DNA of 64,000 bases from Rhizoclosmatium globosum (GCA_002104985.1 MCGO01000051.1:62001-126000); one strand, 5' to 3'. Positions 12,664 to 24,576 are shown, counted from the first letter of the stretch. Notes: generated from the letters alone by a model not told the origin. Numbers and translations are program-made.

Positions 12664-14421
12664 TCAAGCCAAAAGTTCCTCCAACAATAGAGTCGCATCA
12701 ATATTCAACCCCACACCTTCCGCCAACACAGGCAACTCTGCATGATCCCGATTCACACGCACGAGCGATACTCCATCGACTTCTTGTGCAAGTTTCTCAT
12801 TCGGAAACCTCAACACACCAGGAGTATTAAACCCAGCCCCCACCTCCAAAATAACCAACTTCTTCCCTTCCCCTTTCACTTTCCTCAACACATCGGCTTT
12901 CCACGCTTCATACACAACCTGCTGCTTCAAGTACTCGTTCTCCAAGAACCAGTCCCCACCACGCACGTTCCACATCATTGCCCCACCACAATGTGGGCAC
13001 TTTGGAATTCCAGCCGGGTCCGTGAGTTCATATGTTTCCGGGTTGAATGATTGCAGTCCCTTTTCGAGGTACGGCTTGATATCCCACACTGCATCGCCAC
13101 GACATGCTGCGAGGCACTGAATACGAGAGTAATCGCCTTGCCGCGTGTAGATGCGAGATTTGTCGAACCCGTATTGATCGAACATTCCGTCAGCGTTGGA
13201 CGTGACGACGTACGTGCTATGAGGGATTTTTGATTCAAAGTTTGCGACGAGGGTTTTGAGGAGATTGTATGTGGGTTGAGTGGCGTGTTGTTGCCAGGAG
13301 AAACGAGCTGTAAGGGTTTGTTGGAAGTAGTAGCCCCATTGGAGTTTTGGTTCCCAGTCGCTGAAGCCGATGAATTGGTACATGTTTCGGAAGCCGCGTT
13401 TGTGCATTCCGGCGTGATGTTTTCTGAAGACTTCTTCTGATGTGTAGTCGAGGCCGGCTGAGGCAGACAGACCGGCGGCGGCAGAAATGATTAAATAGTC
13501 TGCGTTTTGGATCAACGCTTTTGCAGTTGCAAGGTTGTCAGATTTGGCAGGAATCTGGCGGGGAACTGGAGCGTTAAAGATTTGTTCCAACGTCTTTGAA
13601 TACAATTCGTAGTCCTTGTCTAAGAAAGTGTTGAAGATGATTTTCCAGTTGGCAGCTTGAGGATGTGTAGCAGCCCACGTCTTGACAGCTTCAATTACGA
13701 GAGGGGCTGCAAGTGATGAAGGAAATCCATACAAGCCCGTCGAGATACATGGGAACGCGATTGAAAGGTCAGGTTTGTTGAGAGTGAGTGCGAGATCCAG
13801 CGAGTTCAGGTAACAAGAAACAAGCTGAGATTTCTGAATCTCCGTGGGTAGTTTTCCACGTTCAATCTGAGGACCGACAGTGTGGTAGACATAAGTTGCA
13901 GGCAAGTTGAAGGCGGGAGTAGCAACGACCTGACCCACGGGCAGACCTTCTTCGCCGAGCTTTTCCTTAACAATCACCGCACAAGCGTTTCTCAGCGCAG
14001 GCCCAGCATGTGCGTGGATGACATTGTCGATGCATTTGTGGTCTGGCTGGAAACAGCCCAACAGAGCCGAGTTCGCGGCATTCACGACGACATCGGCGTT
14101 CAACAAAGTAATGTCGCCCTTCCAAAGAGCAAGTTGCGAATCAGTGCCACCAACTGGTTCAAGCGATGCGGCCGCCACCTGGTTTGTTTTCGCCTTGGCC
14201 GCCTCGAAGCCGAGCACGCGATCCACGGCTGAAAACAGCGCCGCGTCTTTCGCAACATCAAACGACGACGAGGGCGACCGCACACACAAAAGCTGCGATG
14301 TGATTTCGCGGAGCTGCGACGGCGGAAGACGCCGGATTGCCGACGCTGCGTATCCGTTCTCGCTCAGGAGAAGTGCCGCCGCTGTCTCGAGGGCGGCGAT
14401 GTACTCTTGCTTGCTGCTCAT
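12664..14421 (-). CDS. Fused zinc-macrodomain / SirTM (class M) sirtuin
   Basis: Single exon, 585 residues. N-terminal helical region (about 1-95), then a macrodomain (about 96-290): GDIT at 102-105, NAAN at 114-117, and the insertion GCFQPDHKC (C123, H128, C130) that marks zinc-containing macrodomains. The C-terminal half is a sirtuin fold: AAAGLSASAGLDY (about 314-326), SNADGMF (408-414), and zinc cysteines C436, C440, C475, C478. At the usual catalytic His there is Gln (RQGDY, Q428), a SirTM feature. Bacterial SirTMs ADP-ribosylate proteins and sit in operons with such macrodomains, which remove the mark; fungi are known to carry the two fused. So this is probably a self-contained ADP-ribosyl writer/eraser; the substrate here is unknown. 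Confidence 0.88.
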   Translation of the reverse strand: MSSKQEYIAALETAAALLLSENGYAASAIRRLPPSQLREITSQLLCVRSPSSSFDVAKDAALFSAVDRVLGFEAAKAKTNQVAAASLEPVGGTDSQLALWKGDITLLNADVVVNAANSALLGCFQPDHKCIDNVIHAHAGPALRNACAVIVKEKLGEEGLPVGQVVATPAFNLPATYVYHTVGPQIERGKLPTEIQKSQLVSCYLNSLDLALTLNKPDLSIAFPCISTGLYGFPSSLAAPLVIEAVKTWAATHPQAANWKIIFNTFLDKDYELYSKTLEQIFNAPVPRQIPAKSDNLATAKALIQNADYLIISAAAGLSASAGLDYTSEEVFRKHHAGMHKRGFRNMYQFIGFSDWEPKLQWGYYFQQTLTARFSWQQHATQPTYNLLKTLVANFESKIPHSTYVVTSNADGMFDQYGFDKSRIYTRQGDYSRIQCLAACRGDAVWDIKPYLEKGLQSFNPETYELTDPAGIPKCPHCGGAMMWNVRGGDWFLENEYLKQQVVYEAWKADVLRKVKGEGKKLVILEVGAGFNTPGVLRFPNEKLAQEVDGVSLVRVNRDHAELPVLAEGVGLNIDATLLLEELLA

Positions 14422-14599
14422 GCGTGTGTTTCAAGTCAAGGGTGTGTTTCAAGGGTGGTTTCTGGAAAGCTTGAACTCCTCTTTCTTTTTCTTTGTTTTG
14501 GATTCCTGATTTCGAATATCGTTCAAGAATTCCCTTCTTCTCCACAATGATTAACGGTTAAGAAAGAGAAACTGTATTTCCCATGTAGGTGCTAAATGA

Positions 14600-14811
14600 T
14601 CAACACTTTGGTTGAAAGTACCAATAACCCATCAATCCTCGTTGATGCCATTGCACACACTCGTGCAATATTTTCACCATCAAAGGTCTCTATGAACGTA
14701 ATGAGTCCGTTGAATCGAGATACCAATGTCCCAAGCCTAGTGATAAGCTTAAAACAAACACATGGAAACTGGCTTTGGATAGCGCTCTACATCCTCAATT
14801 CTTTTCGATAA
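14600..14811 (-). pseudogene. Remnant of an F-box-like paralogue
   Basis: Read on the minus strand, this stretch encodes LGTLVSRFNGLITFIETFDG and following residues, closely resembling the LGTLISRFNGVTRFEI block of the F-box-like genes at 43.7-51.2 kb. In-frame stops and no F-box upstream show it is broken. It places a fragment of that family some 29 kb from the main cluster. Confidence 0.55.
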
Positions 14812-15902
14812 ATATCAAGTCCGTTGGATTTCGGAAGATAATCAATCTGCGACAGAGGTTGGAACGCGGGACCTTCTGCGATAAGTTCATTCAATTTTGT
14901 AACAAATCACGAAGTGAATCAAAAAACTTTTAACCAATCTCGCTCAGTGAAAGCTGTTATTTAGACCATATATTCCCATGTTGCTGAAATTCTGCCATTC
15001 TTTTGAAGTTAAGCTCATGCAAGATCGGAAAACCATTTAAACCTTTCAAGAAAGACTTTAGCGGAAGTTATCCCGCACGCAAAAGACGTTGATCATGTGC
15101 ATAAAGGATTGACTGGACTTTTGCAGTTCAAGTTCAGTACCAGAGAGGGATACCTTTTCTAATATATTTAAGCAAAGGACAATACCCATGTTGATTCGAG
15201 GCTAGTTTGAATGACGGTATAGCCTCTAATGACCACAAAGCAATTGACTCTTTCCATGTCCCAAGTAAAACAAATGCTTCAAACTCATGCATGCGGTCGA
15301 CGATATAGAGATATAGCGAAGCAGTGATGGGTTTGGTATCATTTCGAGGGATTTCAGGGGCGTTGGTTGATACCACACAACTTATTGCCCTGGTCAACAA
15401 ACACCAAACTGAAGCGCACCACACATCTTCTTTTAACTCTTAAACTTGAAAAGCGGCACGGTTTCTTACCATCAACTTATCTTCCTGTTTCAATCAGATA
15501 TCAAGTGAAGGAGAGAGATGGATGCGTTACGAAGGAGGAGAGAAATGAAGCCATATCATCATAGATGGTCTGACAATTCGTGTTGGTCGTTTTTAAATTG
15601 AACGCCCCGTGCCTTTACAACACGCTCTCACCGCGTGCCCGAAATTTTTTGATCCGTAGCAGCCAAAGTGTCTCGTCAACCAACTCGATTTTCACAGAAT
15701 GAAGACTAACGCTAAGATACCTTTTCAATAGAGGTTCAAGTGGTGGATATCACAGATTTTGGGTGAAATTGTATGGATAGTTCAAATCACTGGGTTCAAA
15801 ATCGGCGCGTGCACAAATAATATTTTTGGGCTTGCAACAACCTACAAAAACCAACACACGCCTTCTGGTCTTCCTATCCAAAAAAAAAGTACCACTCTTC
15901 AG
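14812..15902. other. Intergenic region upstream of the phosphate transporter
   Basis: About 1.1 kb with short open frames on both strands but no recognisable domain. The proximal 300 bp must include the promoter of the phosphate transporter. No CACGTG (Pho4-type) site is seen. Confidence 0.35.
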
Positions 15903-17618
15903 ATGGCTCCACTTCCTCTCCCAGTGAACTCCTACACATGGATCTTCGGCCTCACTGTGGCCTTTGCCTTCCTCGATGCATACGCCATCGGTATGGATAC
16001 ATAAGATTCTTTCTGCTATCCGCTAACAAGTTAATGCACAGGTGCTAACGATGTTGCCAACTCCTTCGCCACTTCCGTCGGTTCCCGTTCCTTGAAGTTG
16101 TGGCAAGCCTGTTGTATTGCCATCTTCACTGAGTTCCTCGGAGCCATCCTTCTCGGAGCTTCCACCACTGGAACCATCAAGGATGGTATTATCTCCCTTG
16201 GTCAGTTCGACAAGCGTCAGGATCTTTTGATGGCTGGATTTATGTGTGCTTTGATCGGATCTTCCTCTTGGGTTATGTTGGCCACTCGTTTCGGTTGGCC
16301 AGTTTCAACCACCCACTCCATTGTTGGTGCCATTATTGGTGTCGGTATTTCCGCTTTCGGTACTGGAGCTGTCAACTGGGGTTGGGAGAACAAGGGTGTT
16401 GGACAGATTGTTGCCTCTTGGTTGATTTCCCCAGCCGTTGCTGGTATTCTTGCCATGATCATCTACGGTCTTACCCGGCAGTTTGTCTTGAAGGCCAAGA
16501 ACCCACTTCGCGCCGGTATCTACGCTATTCCAGTTTACTTCACAATCACTACATTCATTGTTACCTTCTACGTTGCCTCCAAGAACGGAAAGTCTACTCT
16601 CAAGATCACTGCCGCCTATTTCGGCGCCCCAGTTGTCTTCACTGGTGATGTTACCCTTTGTATGATCATCGTCGCTTCTGTATCCGGATTTGTCTTGCTC
16701 TTCACCACCATTTTCGCCATCCCATACTTCATCCGCAGACTTGAGAAGGAGGAGGACCTCAAGTGGTACCACATCTTCTACATCTTCGCCGTTCCAACTC
16801 AGCCAAAGAACGAGAACCTTGAGCGCCAGCTTGCTCTTCAATTTACCCCACACCTTGTTGAGGATGGCCACAAGGAGGAGCCAGTTGTTGTCCACACTGA
16901 GAAGGTCTCTGCTATCAAGGCTGCCGGTGACACCACTGATTCCATTGGTATCTTCGACACTGTTAAGAACGGTTTCCGTGGTACCTACGAGCTTGCCAAG
17001 AAGGGTCTTTTCTTGGATGTTGCCGGAATCCAGTCTGCCAACGCTAAAGATGCCCATGCCCACGCGACTTTGTACGACAACAAGGTTGAGTTCCTTTTCT
17101 CTTTCCTCCAGGTCATGACTGCCTCCTTCGCTTCCTTCGGTCACGGTTCCAACGATGTTGCCAATGCTATTGGTCCACTTGCCGCTGTCTACGATTTGTG
17201 GTCCACTGGTCAGGTCGCCAAGAACGCTAACGTTCAAACCTGGATGTTGGCCATGGGAGGTTTCGCTATTGACTGTGGTTTGGCTTTGTACGGTTGGAGA
17301 ATTATGATCAACTTGGGTAACAACTTGACGTACCACTCCCCATCCCGTGGTTTCTCCATGGAGCTCGGTGCTGCTTTGTCTGTTATCACTGCCTCCTTCT
17401 TGGCCCTCCCAGTCTCCACCACTCAGTGTATTGTCGGAGCCACCATTGGTGTTGGTTTGATGAACGGAAACCTCAAGTCCGTCAACTGGAAGATGGTCTC
17501 TTGGACCTTGTTCTCCTGGATCTTGACTCTTCCAATTGCAGGTGTCTCCGCTGGATGCTTGTTTGCTTTTGTCACCCGTGGACCATCCTTCAACCAGGCC
17601 CCAGTCGCTCCAAAGTAA
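15903..17618 (+). CDS. PHO89: Sodium/phosphate symporter, PHO89/PiT family
   Basis: Two exons, 15903-15990 and 16042-17618; 554 residues. The protein has the two inverted-repeat signatures of the PiT/PHO4 family: GANDVANSFATSVGSRSL near the N-terminus (across the intron) and HGSNDVANAIGPLAAVYDLW in the C-terminal half. Around 10-12 hydrophobic segments are visible, with a hydrophilic central loop (about residues 225-330, EKEEDLKWYHIF and on). The family moves inorganic phosphate into the cell with sodium across the plasma membrane and is usually induced by phosphate starvation in fungi. Codon use is notably C/T-biased at third positions (many GCC, TCC, ACC), suggesting high expression. The start follows an AG-rich leader; no upstream in-frame ATG is better. 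Confidence 0.95.
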
Positions 17619-17858
17619 ATGGAACGCGAGGCAAGTCTTTCGTCGTACTAGTTTTAACTGAATAAAAATAGATTTATTACTACATTACCGTGAAAACTAA
17701 TTTTTATGACCCAACATTTGTACTTTCCAAAGAGTTTACTAAGTCAAGCGTCTGATCTTCACCAGTCTCAGCAAAAGAAGCAATATCGGTCTTTATAAAT
17801 AATAACGCAAAATCAACTAAATTCAAAGGTTTGGGGGGGGGTGGGGACAAAGATGAAA

Positions 17859-19650
17859 TCAGTGCTTGGATTCTTCCCCCTTCGTATCAGATAATCCCTG
17901 TTGTGACTCTCTCCGACTTGCAAATGTGGCCAAATTCTTGCTTGAGTTACTAGTTCCAGTTGACTTGGCTGTTTTGCTGGAGTTTTTGTTTGATTTCAGA
18001 CCTTCAGCGAATCGCTCAATCATTTTGAAGAAGGTATATTCCATAAACGAGAACTCTGTCATGATATTTCCTTGACGCTCAGACATGTTCTTGTATGCTG
18101 AGAAGTCAAAGCTGGTGGCCTAATCCACAAGTTAGAATTTTCAAATACGTGTTAGATCCTTGCGTACCTGAACCATAATCTCCTTAATCAGACGCAACGT
18201 CCTTGTCACTGTAAAGTGCGTCAATAGGCAGGCCAGGCTGACCATAACAATGAACACCCCAACCGCCGCTCCAACTGACTTTTGCAATACAGCGGTATAG
18301 TCTCCATCGATTTCATTTGCCATATTATCAATTATTCTCAAGAAGTCGCTTTTGGGTGCTCCATTCACAATAATCAGTTTTGGGGAGTTCTCCATCACAC
18401 GAACTTGAAAATAGAACCCGTTGTATTCATAACTATTTCTGGGACCGAATAAAGTGTAGTCTTCATTATGAAACTGTTAGCGACTCCAAGTATAAATGTC
18501 ATCGTACCTTGTCCCGGTGCTGTCCATCGAACAAAAAACTCGGATATAACATGAATATTATAATCCGTTAAATCAGAAACCTTTTTCAAAGTTCCGTTTG
18601 CAAACATGACAGGTTCTTGAGACGACGTTCCAAGAACTGTTCCTGTCGGTGTCATTACGAATACAAATGTGTTGTTACTGCGCTCTAGGACTTTCAAGGC
18701 TTGTTGCATTGCACCAAATTGAAGATCGACGCCGTATACCCCGAGGAAGCTGTTGTCTTTGGGGCTGAACATGGGGTATGCCTGTTTGGATTATTAGATT
18801 TTAGGTAGAAGGAAGAACAAAGGAAGTTATTACAGCTGTGAGTCCTGTGTTTCCGTCCTGGTAAGTATAAGGAGCCGTCCATTGAATTTTGGCGTACGCT
18901 GGCGATTGAGCTGCCGCTTGTATAAACCAAGGCCTTTGGGTGGGATAATAGTTTGCGTTTAGCAACTTAAACGCGCCGTACTGCTGTTTAGTTGGATCCC
19001 ATGGTGCTGTTGACAACGTTCCAGTTTTCTGCGCCTGTGCAACTTGAGCCGGTGTAAATTGGGAAGTATATTGGCAAAGTTGACAGTTAAGGGTAGAAGT
19101 TTGGAGTGGGAGTTGAACTGCAACTTTGTTTCCCCCCATCAAGCCGACAAAGTCGTCTTTCACTGTCGCATAAAAAACACTGTTGCCGTAGGTTTTGTAC
19201 TTTTGCTAAAAGCTGCAGTTAGCCTCATAGTTTGAAAGAAAATAAAGAGGGACTCAACTATTTGAACCAGATTATCGAACACAGCTTGAGGATTCGTAGC
19301 GTCGACATAGTTGGTCATGGACAGTTGCAGGTCATGTAAGATGGATTCCACTTCTTCAATAATAGCCTGCATATGCGTAAACGCGATAGATCCTTCATTA
19401 AACTGAATCTTCTGCGCCAAGATGTCAAGTTGATCTGCACTCGTATATCTGCTCAGTATATTGGATCCTTTCCAAGAATTTAAGGCCATAAAAAGTGGAA
19501 CCGAAAGAACGACAATTGACTACTGAGGTGGTTAGTGGCAAGGATAGAGTGGAATAGAGTAAAAATTACCACTGCAAGTGTCTGTACAAATACAACTGTG
19601 AGAAACGAGCATGTAAAGCGACGCTTTGGTTGTTCAGGCTCGTCTGACAT
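17859..19650 (-). CDS. dCache-type membrane sensor protein 1, no effector domain
   Basis: Six exons in phase: 19570-19650, 19259-19519, 18834-19205, 18508-18781, 18168-18460, 17859-18119; 513 residues. One TM segment near residues 14-36 (across intron 1), a large extracytoplasmic region with dCache-like features (YPTQRPWFIQAA, FLGVYGVDLQFGAM, FYFQVRVMENSP), a second TM near residues 394-415, and a short cytoplasmic tail with a HAMP-like helix pattern (EYTFFKMIERFAEGL). In other organisms such sensors carry a kinase or nucleotide cyclase; none is encoded before the stop or in the next 240 bp. It is a tandem paralogue of the gene at 19814-21596, with intron positions largely conserved. The ligand is unknown. 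Confidence 0.75.
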
Positions 19651-19813
19651 TTGGAAATGACTATTGCGAGGGGTATTTGATGGAATATTTGATTCGAGTA
19701 CTTGAAAACAATGTGGGCCAATCACGTTTTGTCTCGGAAAAACAATGGTATTATAAAAATGAACGATAACAATGAAGAATAAAAAGTAGCCAAGGAAAAA
19801 TCTGAAGTGCCTC

Positions 19814-21596
19814 TCATGCGACGCTCTTGTCAGGAGAAGCCGAAACAGTGTTTTGAGACGAGGCCTTACTGACAACAGCCCCTGACCGCTGAGTGATAGC
19901 CTTGTTGCTTGAAATGGCGGTCGCAAACTTTGCAATCATTTCAAAGAACGCAACCTCGATCTCATTCAACTCTGAAATAAAATTTCCTCGTCTCTTGAAA
20001 TTCTTGATTGCATCGAAATCGTAATCTGCAGCCTAATAAATCATATTAACAGAGTGTTAAACTTCATGGTTGCATGCACGGTACCTGAACCATGACATCT
20101 GTCCAGACTTTCAATGGCTTTGCAATACCAAAGTAAATCAAGAAACAGCTCGCAACTACCACAAGCACGAAAATACCCGCTGTCAGTTCAATCACAGTTC
20201 CCACTGTTCCGTCCAACGTAGACTGCAATGAATTGAACATTTCATCAATTCGAAGTGTGTAATCTGTCTTTGGCGCTCCATTCACAATGAAAAAGTAGGG
20301 TGCTGAGTCCATCATTCTGAGTTGGAATAGGTACCCATTGTTTTCAAAGTACGTTGCTGGGGAGGCAAGGGATTGGAGAGTTTGGTTTTGGGATACGAGG
20401 GATTGAATGTATTTTGCTACTTGGAGCATAACAACATGTTCCATCGCGTAAATTGTCTTGAGGGAGCCGTTTGGTAGGACGAGTGTTTCATTGATAGTGT
20501 TCCCAACAAGAGTTCCATCAGCTGTGAAGACATACATGAACGCATTTGGTGTTTGTAAATAGTTTACAAGGTTTGATTGGATATCGGAGAAGGGAATGTC
20601 GGTGGCGATGACGCCTTGGAGAGATCCTGACTTGTCGAAGACAGGAACATTCTGTTTTTATTGCGTTATAAACGGAGTCTGAGGTTTCAATTGGGATGGA
20701 TCATACCGCAGAGATACCTGGAATTCCTTTCAGAAACAAGTACGGGCTTGTGTATTGAACACTGATATTTGTCGGAACAGATTTCGCGGCTTGAACGTAC
20801 CAAGGCCTTGTGACAGGAACAAATGGAGTACTCATTGAACGGTAAGGACCCGTCGCAATCTGTTTCCCAATGTTCCACGGAGCCCAGGAAAGGTTGCTCG
20901 ACTTCGCAGCCAATGCGAGATCAGTTGCAGACATTGTTTTCCAGAATTCGCAGACAGCACAAGTTGGATTTACTGAGTTAAGTGGGAGCGATACCCACAC
21001 TTGGTTGCTGTTTGCGATGGTAAAGAGACCAATAAACCCATTCTGAGAAGATGTGTAATATAGGTTTTTGAAGTAGCTTTGATAACTTTGCTGTTTGATG
21101 ATAAGTGTGGTTCTGTCATAATTCTGTGCGCAACTTACAACATATGCGAGGTTATTCAAAATTTGTTGTGGGTTGGAGGTATCAACAAAGGTGTTCATTG
21201 AGTACTGAACATCCGTAACTACACTCTCGACCGATGATAGAAGCGTTTCTAAAAAAGCAGTATGAATAAAGTAGCATGTGCTGAATTGGAATAGTTTGAA
21301 AATCTTACGGATATTAGCCACTGCGATCTCTCCTTCATTATTTTGAATCTTGACAGCTAGATCATAAGCAGTCGATCTTCCAGTTTTGGTGCCCTTTGCG
21401 TTTGTATCATTTGTTCCTTGAAATACAATGCTCAAAGGTACTGCAACAATCACGATGGACTGTTTTCTGCTGTAAATTCTACGTGGGTCTCTATCAGCGA
21501 AAAGACACTTACTACAATCATTGTCTGAAAAAATACAACGAGAAGTACAGGGATAGTGATTGCACGCTTCTTGTATTTGGGCGATGGGTCGGGCAT
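19814..21596 (-). CDS. dCache-type membrane sensor protein 2, no effector domain
   Basis: Six exons: 21513-21596, 21309-21459, 21139-21248, 20707-21090, 20085-20651, 19814-20033. Same plan as its downstream neighbour: a 28-residue first exon (MPDPSPKYKKR...), TM1, extracytoplasmic dCache-like region (VTRPWYVQAA, GVIATDIPFSDIQ), the shared block FFIVNGAPKTDYTLRIDEM, TM2, and a HAMP-like tail (ELNEIEVAFFEMIAKFA). The last exon needs one base fewer in the A5 run at 19979-19983; without it the frame stops early, just before the segment that matches the paralogue. The tail ends at a stop (19814-19816) with no catalytic domain. 163 bp separate it from paralogue 1, so this is a tandem duplication. 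Confidence 0.7.
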
Positions 21597-21811
21597 CTTG
21601 AGTTGAAGCTACTGACAGGATTTGAACAGACTTGAAAGAAGACCAATTGTTTTCATTCTCTTGCTGTAAGTGGTCTATTCTGATTGGGTTCTTTTGTTCT
21701 AAATACATCGAACAATGAACATTAACTTTCGATTTTGCAAAAATCGTGACGTCACAAATACCCCTTTCGTTATCTCACAAATCTCTCTGACCAAAAACAA
21801 ATCAACGAAAG

Positions 21812-23412
21812 ATGAGCACCTTTGGAAGGTACGTCCTCGCTCTGAATGCACCGCCTCCAACTAGCTCCAATACTAATGCTGCCAATGAACCAACCACCAG
21901 TCTCTACCGCGTTACCACCTTTGGTGAATCGCACTGCAAAGCCGTTGGAGTGATCATCGACGGCTGCCCACCAGGCCTTCCGCTCTCCGAAGCCGATGTT
22001 CAGCCGCAGTTGAGTCGCAGACGCCCAGGCCAGTCCGCCCTGACAACTCCAGTGCGTTCAGCTGTCATTCATTCTTACTTTTATCTGACCCAAATCTAAC
22101 TTGCCTTTCCACAGAGAGACGAGAAGGACAAGGTTACGATCCTCTCGGGAACTGAACAGGGAATTACTCTGGGAACCCCGATTGCTCTCACCGTCCCCAA
22201 CGAGGACCAACGTCCACATGACTATGGCGAGATGGACTTTTACCCACGGTTCGTTTGTTCTATTTGCCTTTGATTAGGCTCTCGAGATGGAATGTATGTG
22301 AAGCTGAAACCTGTACTTCATTTTCAGACCATCACATGCCGATTACACCTACCTTGAAAAGTATGGAATCAAGGCAGGTTCTGGAGGAGGCAGAAGTAGT
22401 GCCAGAGAGACTATCGGTAATGAATCGCTAGCTTATTTGAATCTGTGTGACCAACGTCAATTCAAAAAATAGGAAGAGTCGCTGCCTCTGCTGTTGCTGA
22501 AAAGTACCTCAAACTCGTACACGGAATCGAGATTGTTGCATTTGTTGCGTCTGTTGGAAACGTGTCCATGATTCCTTTTGGAGATCCAAATGGAGGCTTC
22601 CCAGATGACGCTGCCAAAGAAGCAGAATGGATGAAGTCTTGGGAAGGATGGTGGGAGCGTCTCAACACTGTTACCAGAGAACAGGTTGATTCCAATGAAG
22701 TCAGGTGCCCTGATGAAAAAGCTGCTCAAAAGATGAGAGAGGTGACTCGACAAGAATTGTTCACCAAGTATTAATCTGCTTTTAGCGTATCATCAAAGCT
22801 AAGGATTCAAACGATTCAATTGGAGGAACCGTGGTCTGTGTTATCCGAAATCTGCCAACTGGACTTGGAGAGCCATGCTTCGATAAGTTGGAAGCAAAGC
22901 TTGCCCATGCCATGCTCTCCATCCCCGCTACAAAGTCCTTTGAAATCGGAAGTGGTTTGGCTGGAACCACTGTTCCTGGACACATTCACAATGACAAGTT
23001 TGTGAAACGTGAGAATGGAAAGTTGGGAACTGTAACCAACTTCAGTGGTGGTATTCAAGGTGGTATCTCGAACGGAGAGAATGTGTACTTCAAGGTCGGA
23101 TTCAAATCTGTGGCGACCATTTCACAGGCACAGCCAACGGCTCAATACGATGGAACCGCAGGAGTGTTGGCAGCGAAGGGACGACACGATCCATGTGTGC
23201 TTCCAAGAGCTGCACCAATTGTGGAATCCATGGCCACATTAGCGATTATGGAGTAAGTTTGTTCCGTTTAATGCAATGAACACTGATAACATCTGTACAG
23301 CGCTTTAATGCAACAAAATGCCAGAAAGGCTACTGAAGTGCTCTGCTGCAACCGGTATTCAGATTCCAGCGGCTTTGTGTGGAAAGAGAAAGGAGAGGGA
23401 AGATTAAAGTAA
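21812..23412 (+). CDS. ARO2: Chorismate synthase
   Basis: Six exons in phase: 21812-22051, 22115-22248, 22328-22416, 22473-22741, 22786-23252, 23301-23412; 436 residues. Signatures: [43 protein letters not shown] and [15 protein letters not shown]. The enzyme converts 5-enolpyruvylshikimate-3-phosphate to chorismate, the branch point for aromatic amino acids and folate, with reduced flavin as cofactor; fungal enzymes also reduce the flavin themselves. The N-terminus has a short insertion (about 20 Asn/Thr/Pro residues) after MSTFGRYV. It diverges from dCache gene 2 (215 bp apart) and converges on RABL2, with only 32 bp between the stop codons. Confidence 0.95.
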
Positions 23413-23444
23413 AGAATCTATTTTGGGTGTCAACGAAATGTTTT

Positions 23445-24486
23445 TTATTGCACCGAGTTGACCTTTCTCATATCTTTAACACGTGCCAAATTCTTAGCCA
23501 TAGCAATTTCATCTTCTTCATCCGAGTCCAGCGGGTTATATGCACGTCGATCACTGGGGTGCTTCTCTTTCACGTCAACCACACTTGTATCACTTCCCTC
23601 AACGTATTCAAACTATCACCCACCGACAATTCACTTTCAAACTTATTTGCCAGACTATTAACGGATTCCTTGTCCTTTGAAAACAGACCTGCATCACCCC
23701 TCTCTTCCTCCTCACGAATAAAGTTGAGTACTTCATCAACAAACGTTCCACCAACTTCACCACCTTCCTTGAACGCCACAGCTCTCCGAACAGCTTCTTT
23801 AAATGCAGCAACAACATTCGAACCGTCACTTGCACTACAAAAGAAGAGTGGAAGCTCTTCTTCGTCCGACTCGGACACCTCATCCATTCTCCTCTTTCAA
23901 ACTCCCCGTTCTCGCGCCGCCGTTCAACAAACCCGAAACTCTTTCTCGCGCGTGACGGATCCACGTCGACTTTGTTTGCTACGATGATGATTGGGATTGT
24001 GTGGCCGCGGTAGGCTGAGAGCTGGTCGTACCACGTGTCGAGGTGTTTGTATGTGATTTTACGTGTCATGTCAAAGCAGAGGATGCAGGCGTGTGCGGAG
24101 ATGTAGTAGGACGGATGCATTGAATGGAAACGTTCTTGGCCGGCTGTGTCCTTAAAGAATATCAGTTTAGCTCGACGCTCAAATCATTTATGAGAGAGGC
24201 GTTACCCAGAATTCAACTGTGATTTTCTTTCCTGGTTTGGTGGGGTGATTGCATTGGTGACGATAGAGTGTTAACGCGTAAGTGGACAGTTGATGAGGTA
24301 CAAAGTCATTTAAAAGAATCGTTCAATCAGTTTTGATTTGCCGACAGCACTGTCTCCAAGGAGGATGATCTGTTCGAGAGTGTCAGATGGACTTTAGTTT
24401 TGACAGCTCGTTTCCTGTGATGCTCAACAACACCCACCCACCTTAATATCTGCTGGTTTCTCAAAGTTTGATTTCGATGAAGCCAT
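23445..24486 (-). CDS. RABL2: RABL2-type small GTPase (ciliary trafficking), three frame breaks
   Basis: Three exons: 24442-24486, 24206-24369, 23445-24150; about 305 residues after three single-base corrections (A4 run 24312-24315; about 23889-23896; A3 at 23610-23612). Motifs: P-loop GDSAVGKSKL, WDTAGQERFHSMHPSYY, NKVD, SASDGSNVV. The block LSTYALTLY, the motif order and the long acidic C-terminal tail match RABL2 rather than a Rab. RABL2 binds the IFT-B complex at the basal body and starts intraflagellar transport; it is generally lost in fungi without flagella. The tail is longer than in the animal protein (PLDSDEEDEIAMAKN near the end). Each break has conserved sequence on both sides in adjoining frames, so sequence error is more likely than decay. 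Confidence 0.8.
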
Positions 24487-24576
24487 ATTCTGATAGACGT
24501 AGAATAGTTGCAGGTTGTTGGGTGGGCTTTTGGATGTTTGATTTTCACGACAATTTTAAAGAATCACACATTTGCT

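Noticed and set aside
14018..14509. Plus-strand open frame of 163 codons
   Set aside because: It is antisense to the macrodomain end of the sirtuin gene and its upstream region; no independent support.
16305..17336. 343-codon minus-strand open frame
   Set aside because: It is antisense to the phosphate transporter, whose biased third codon positions keep the opposite strand open; no motif is present.
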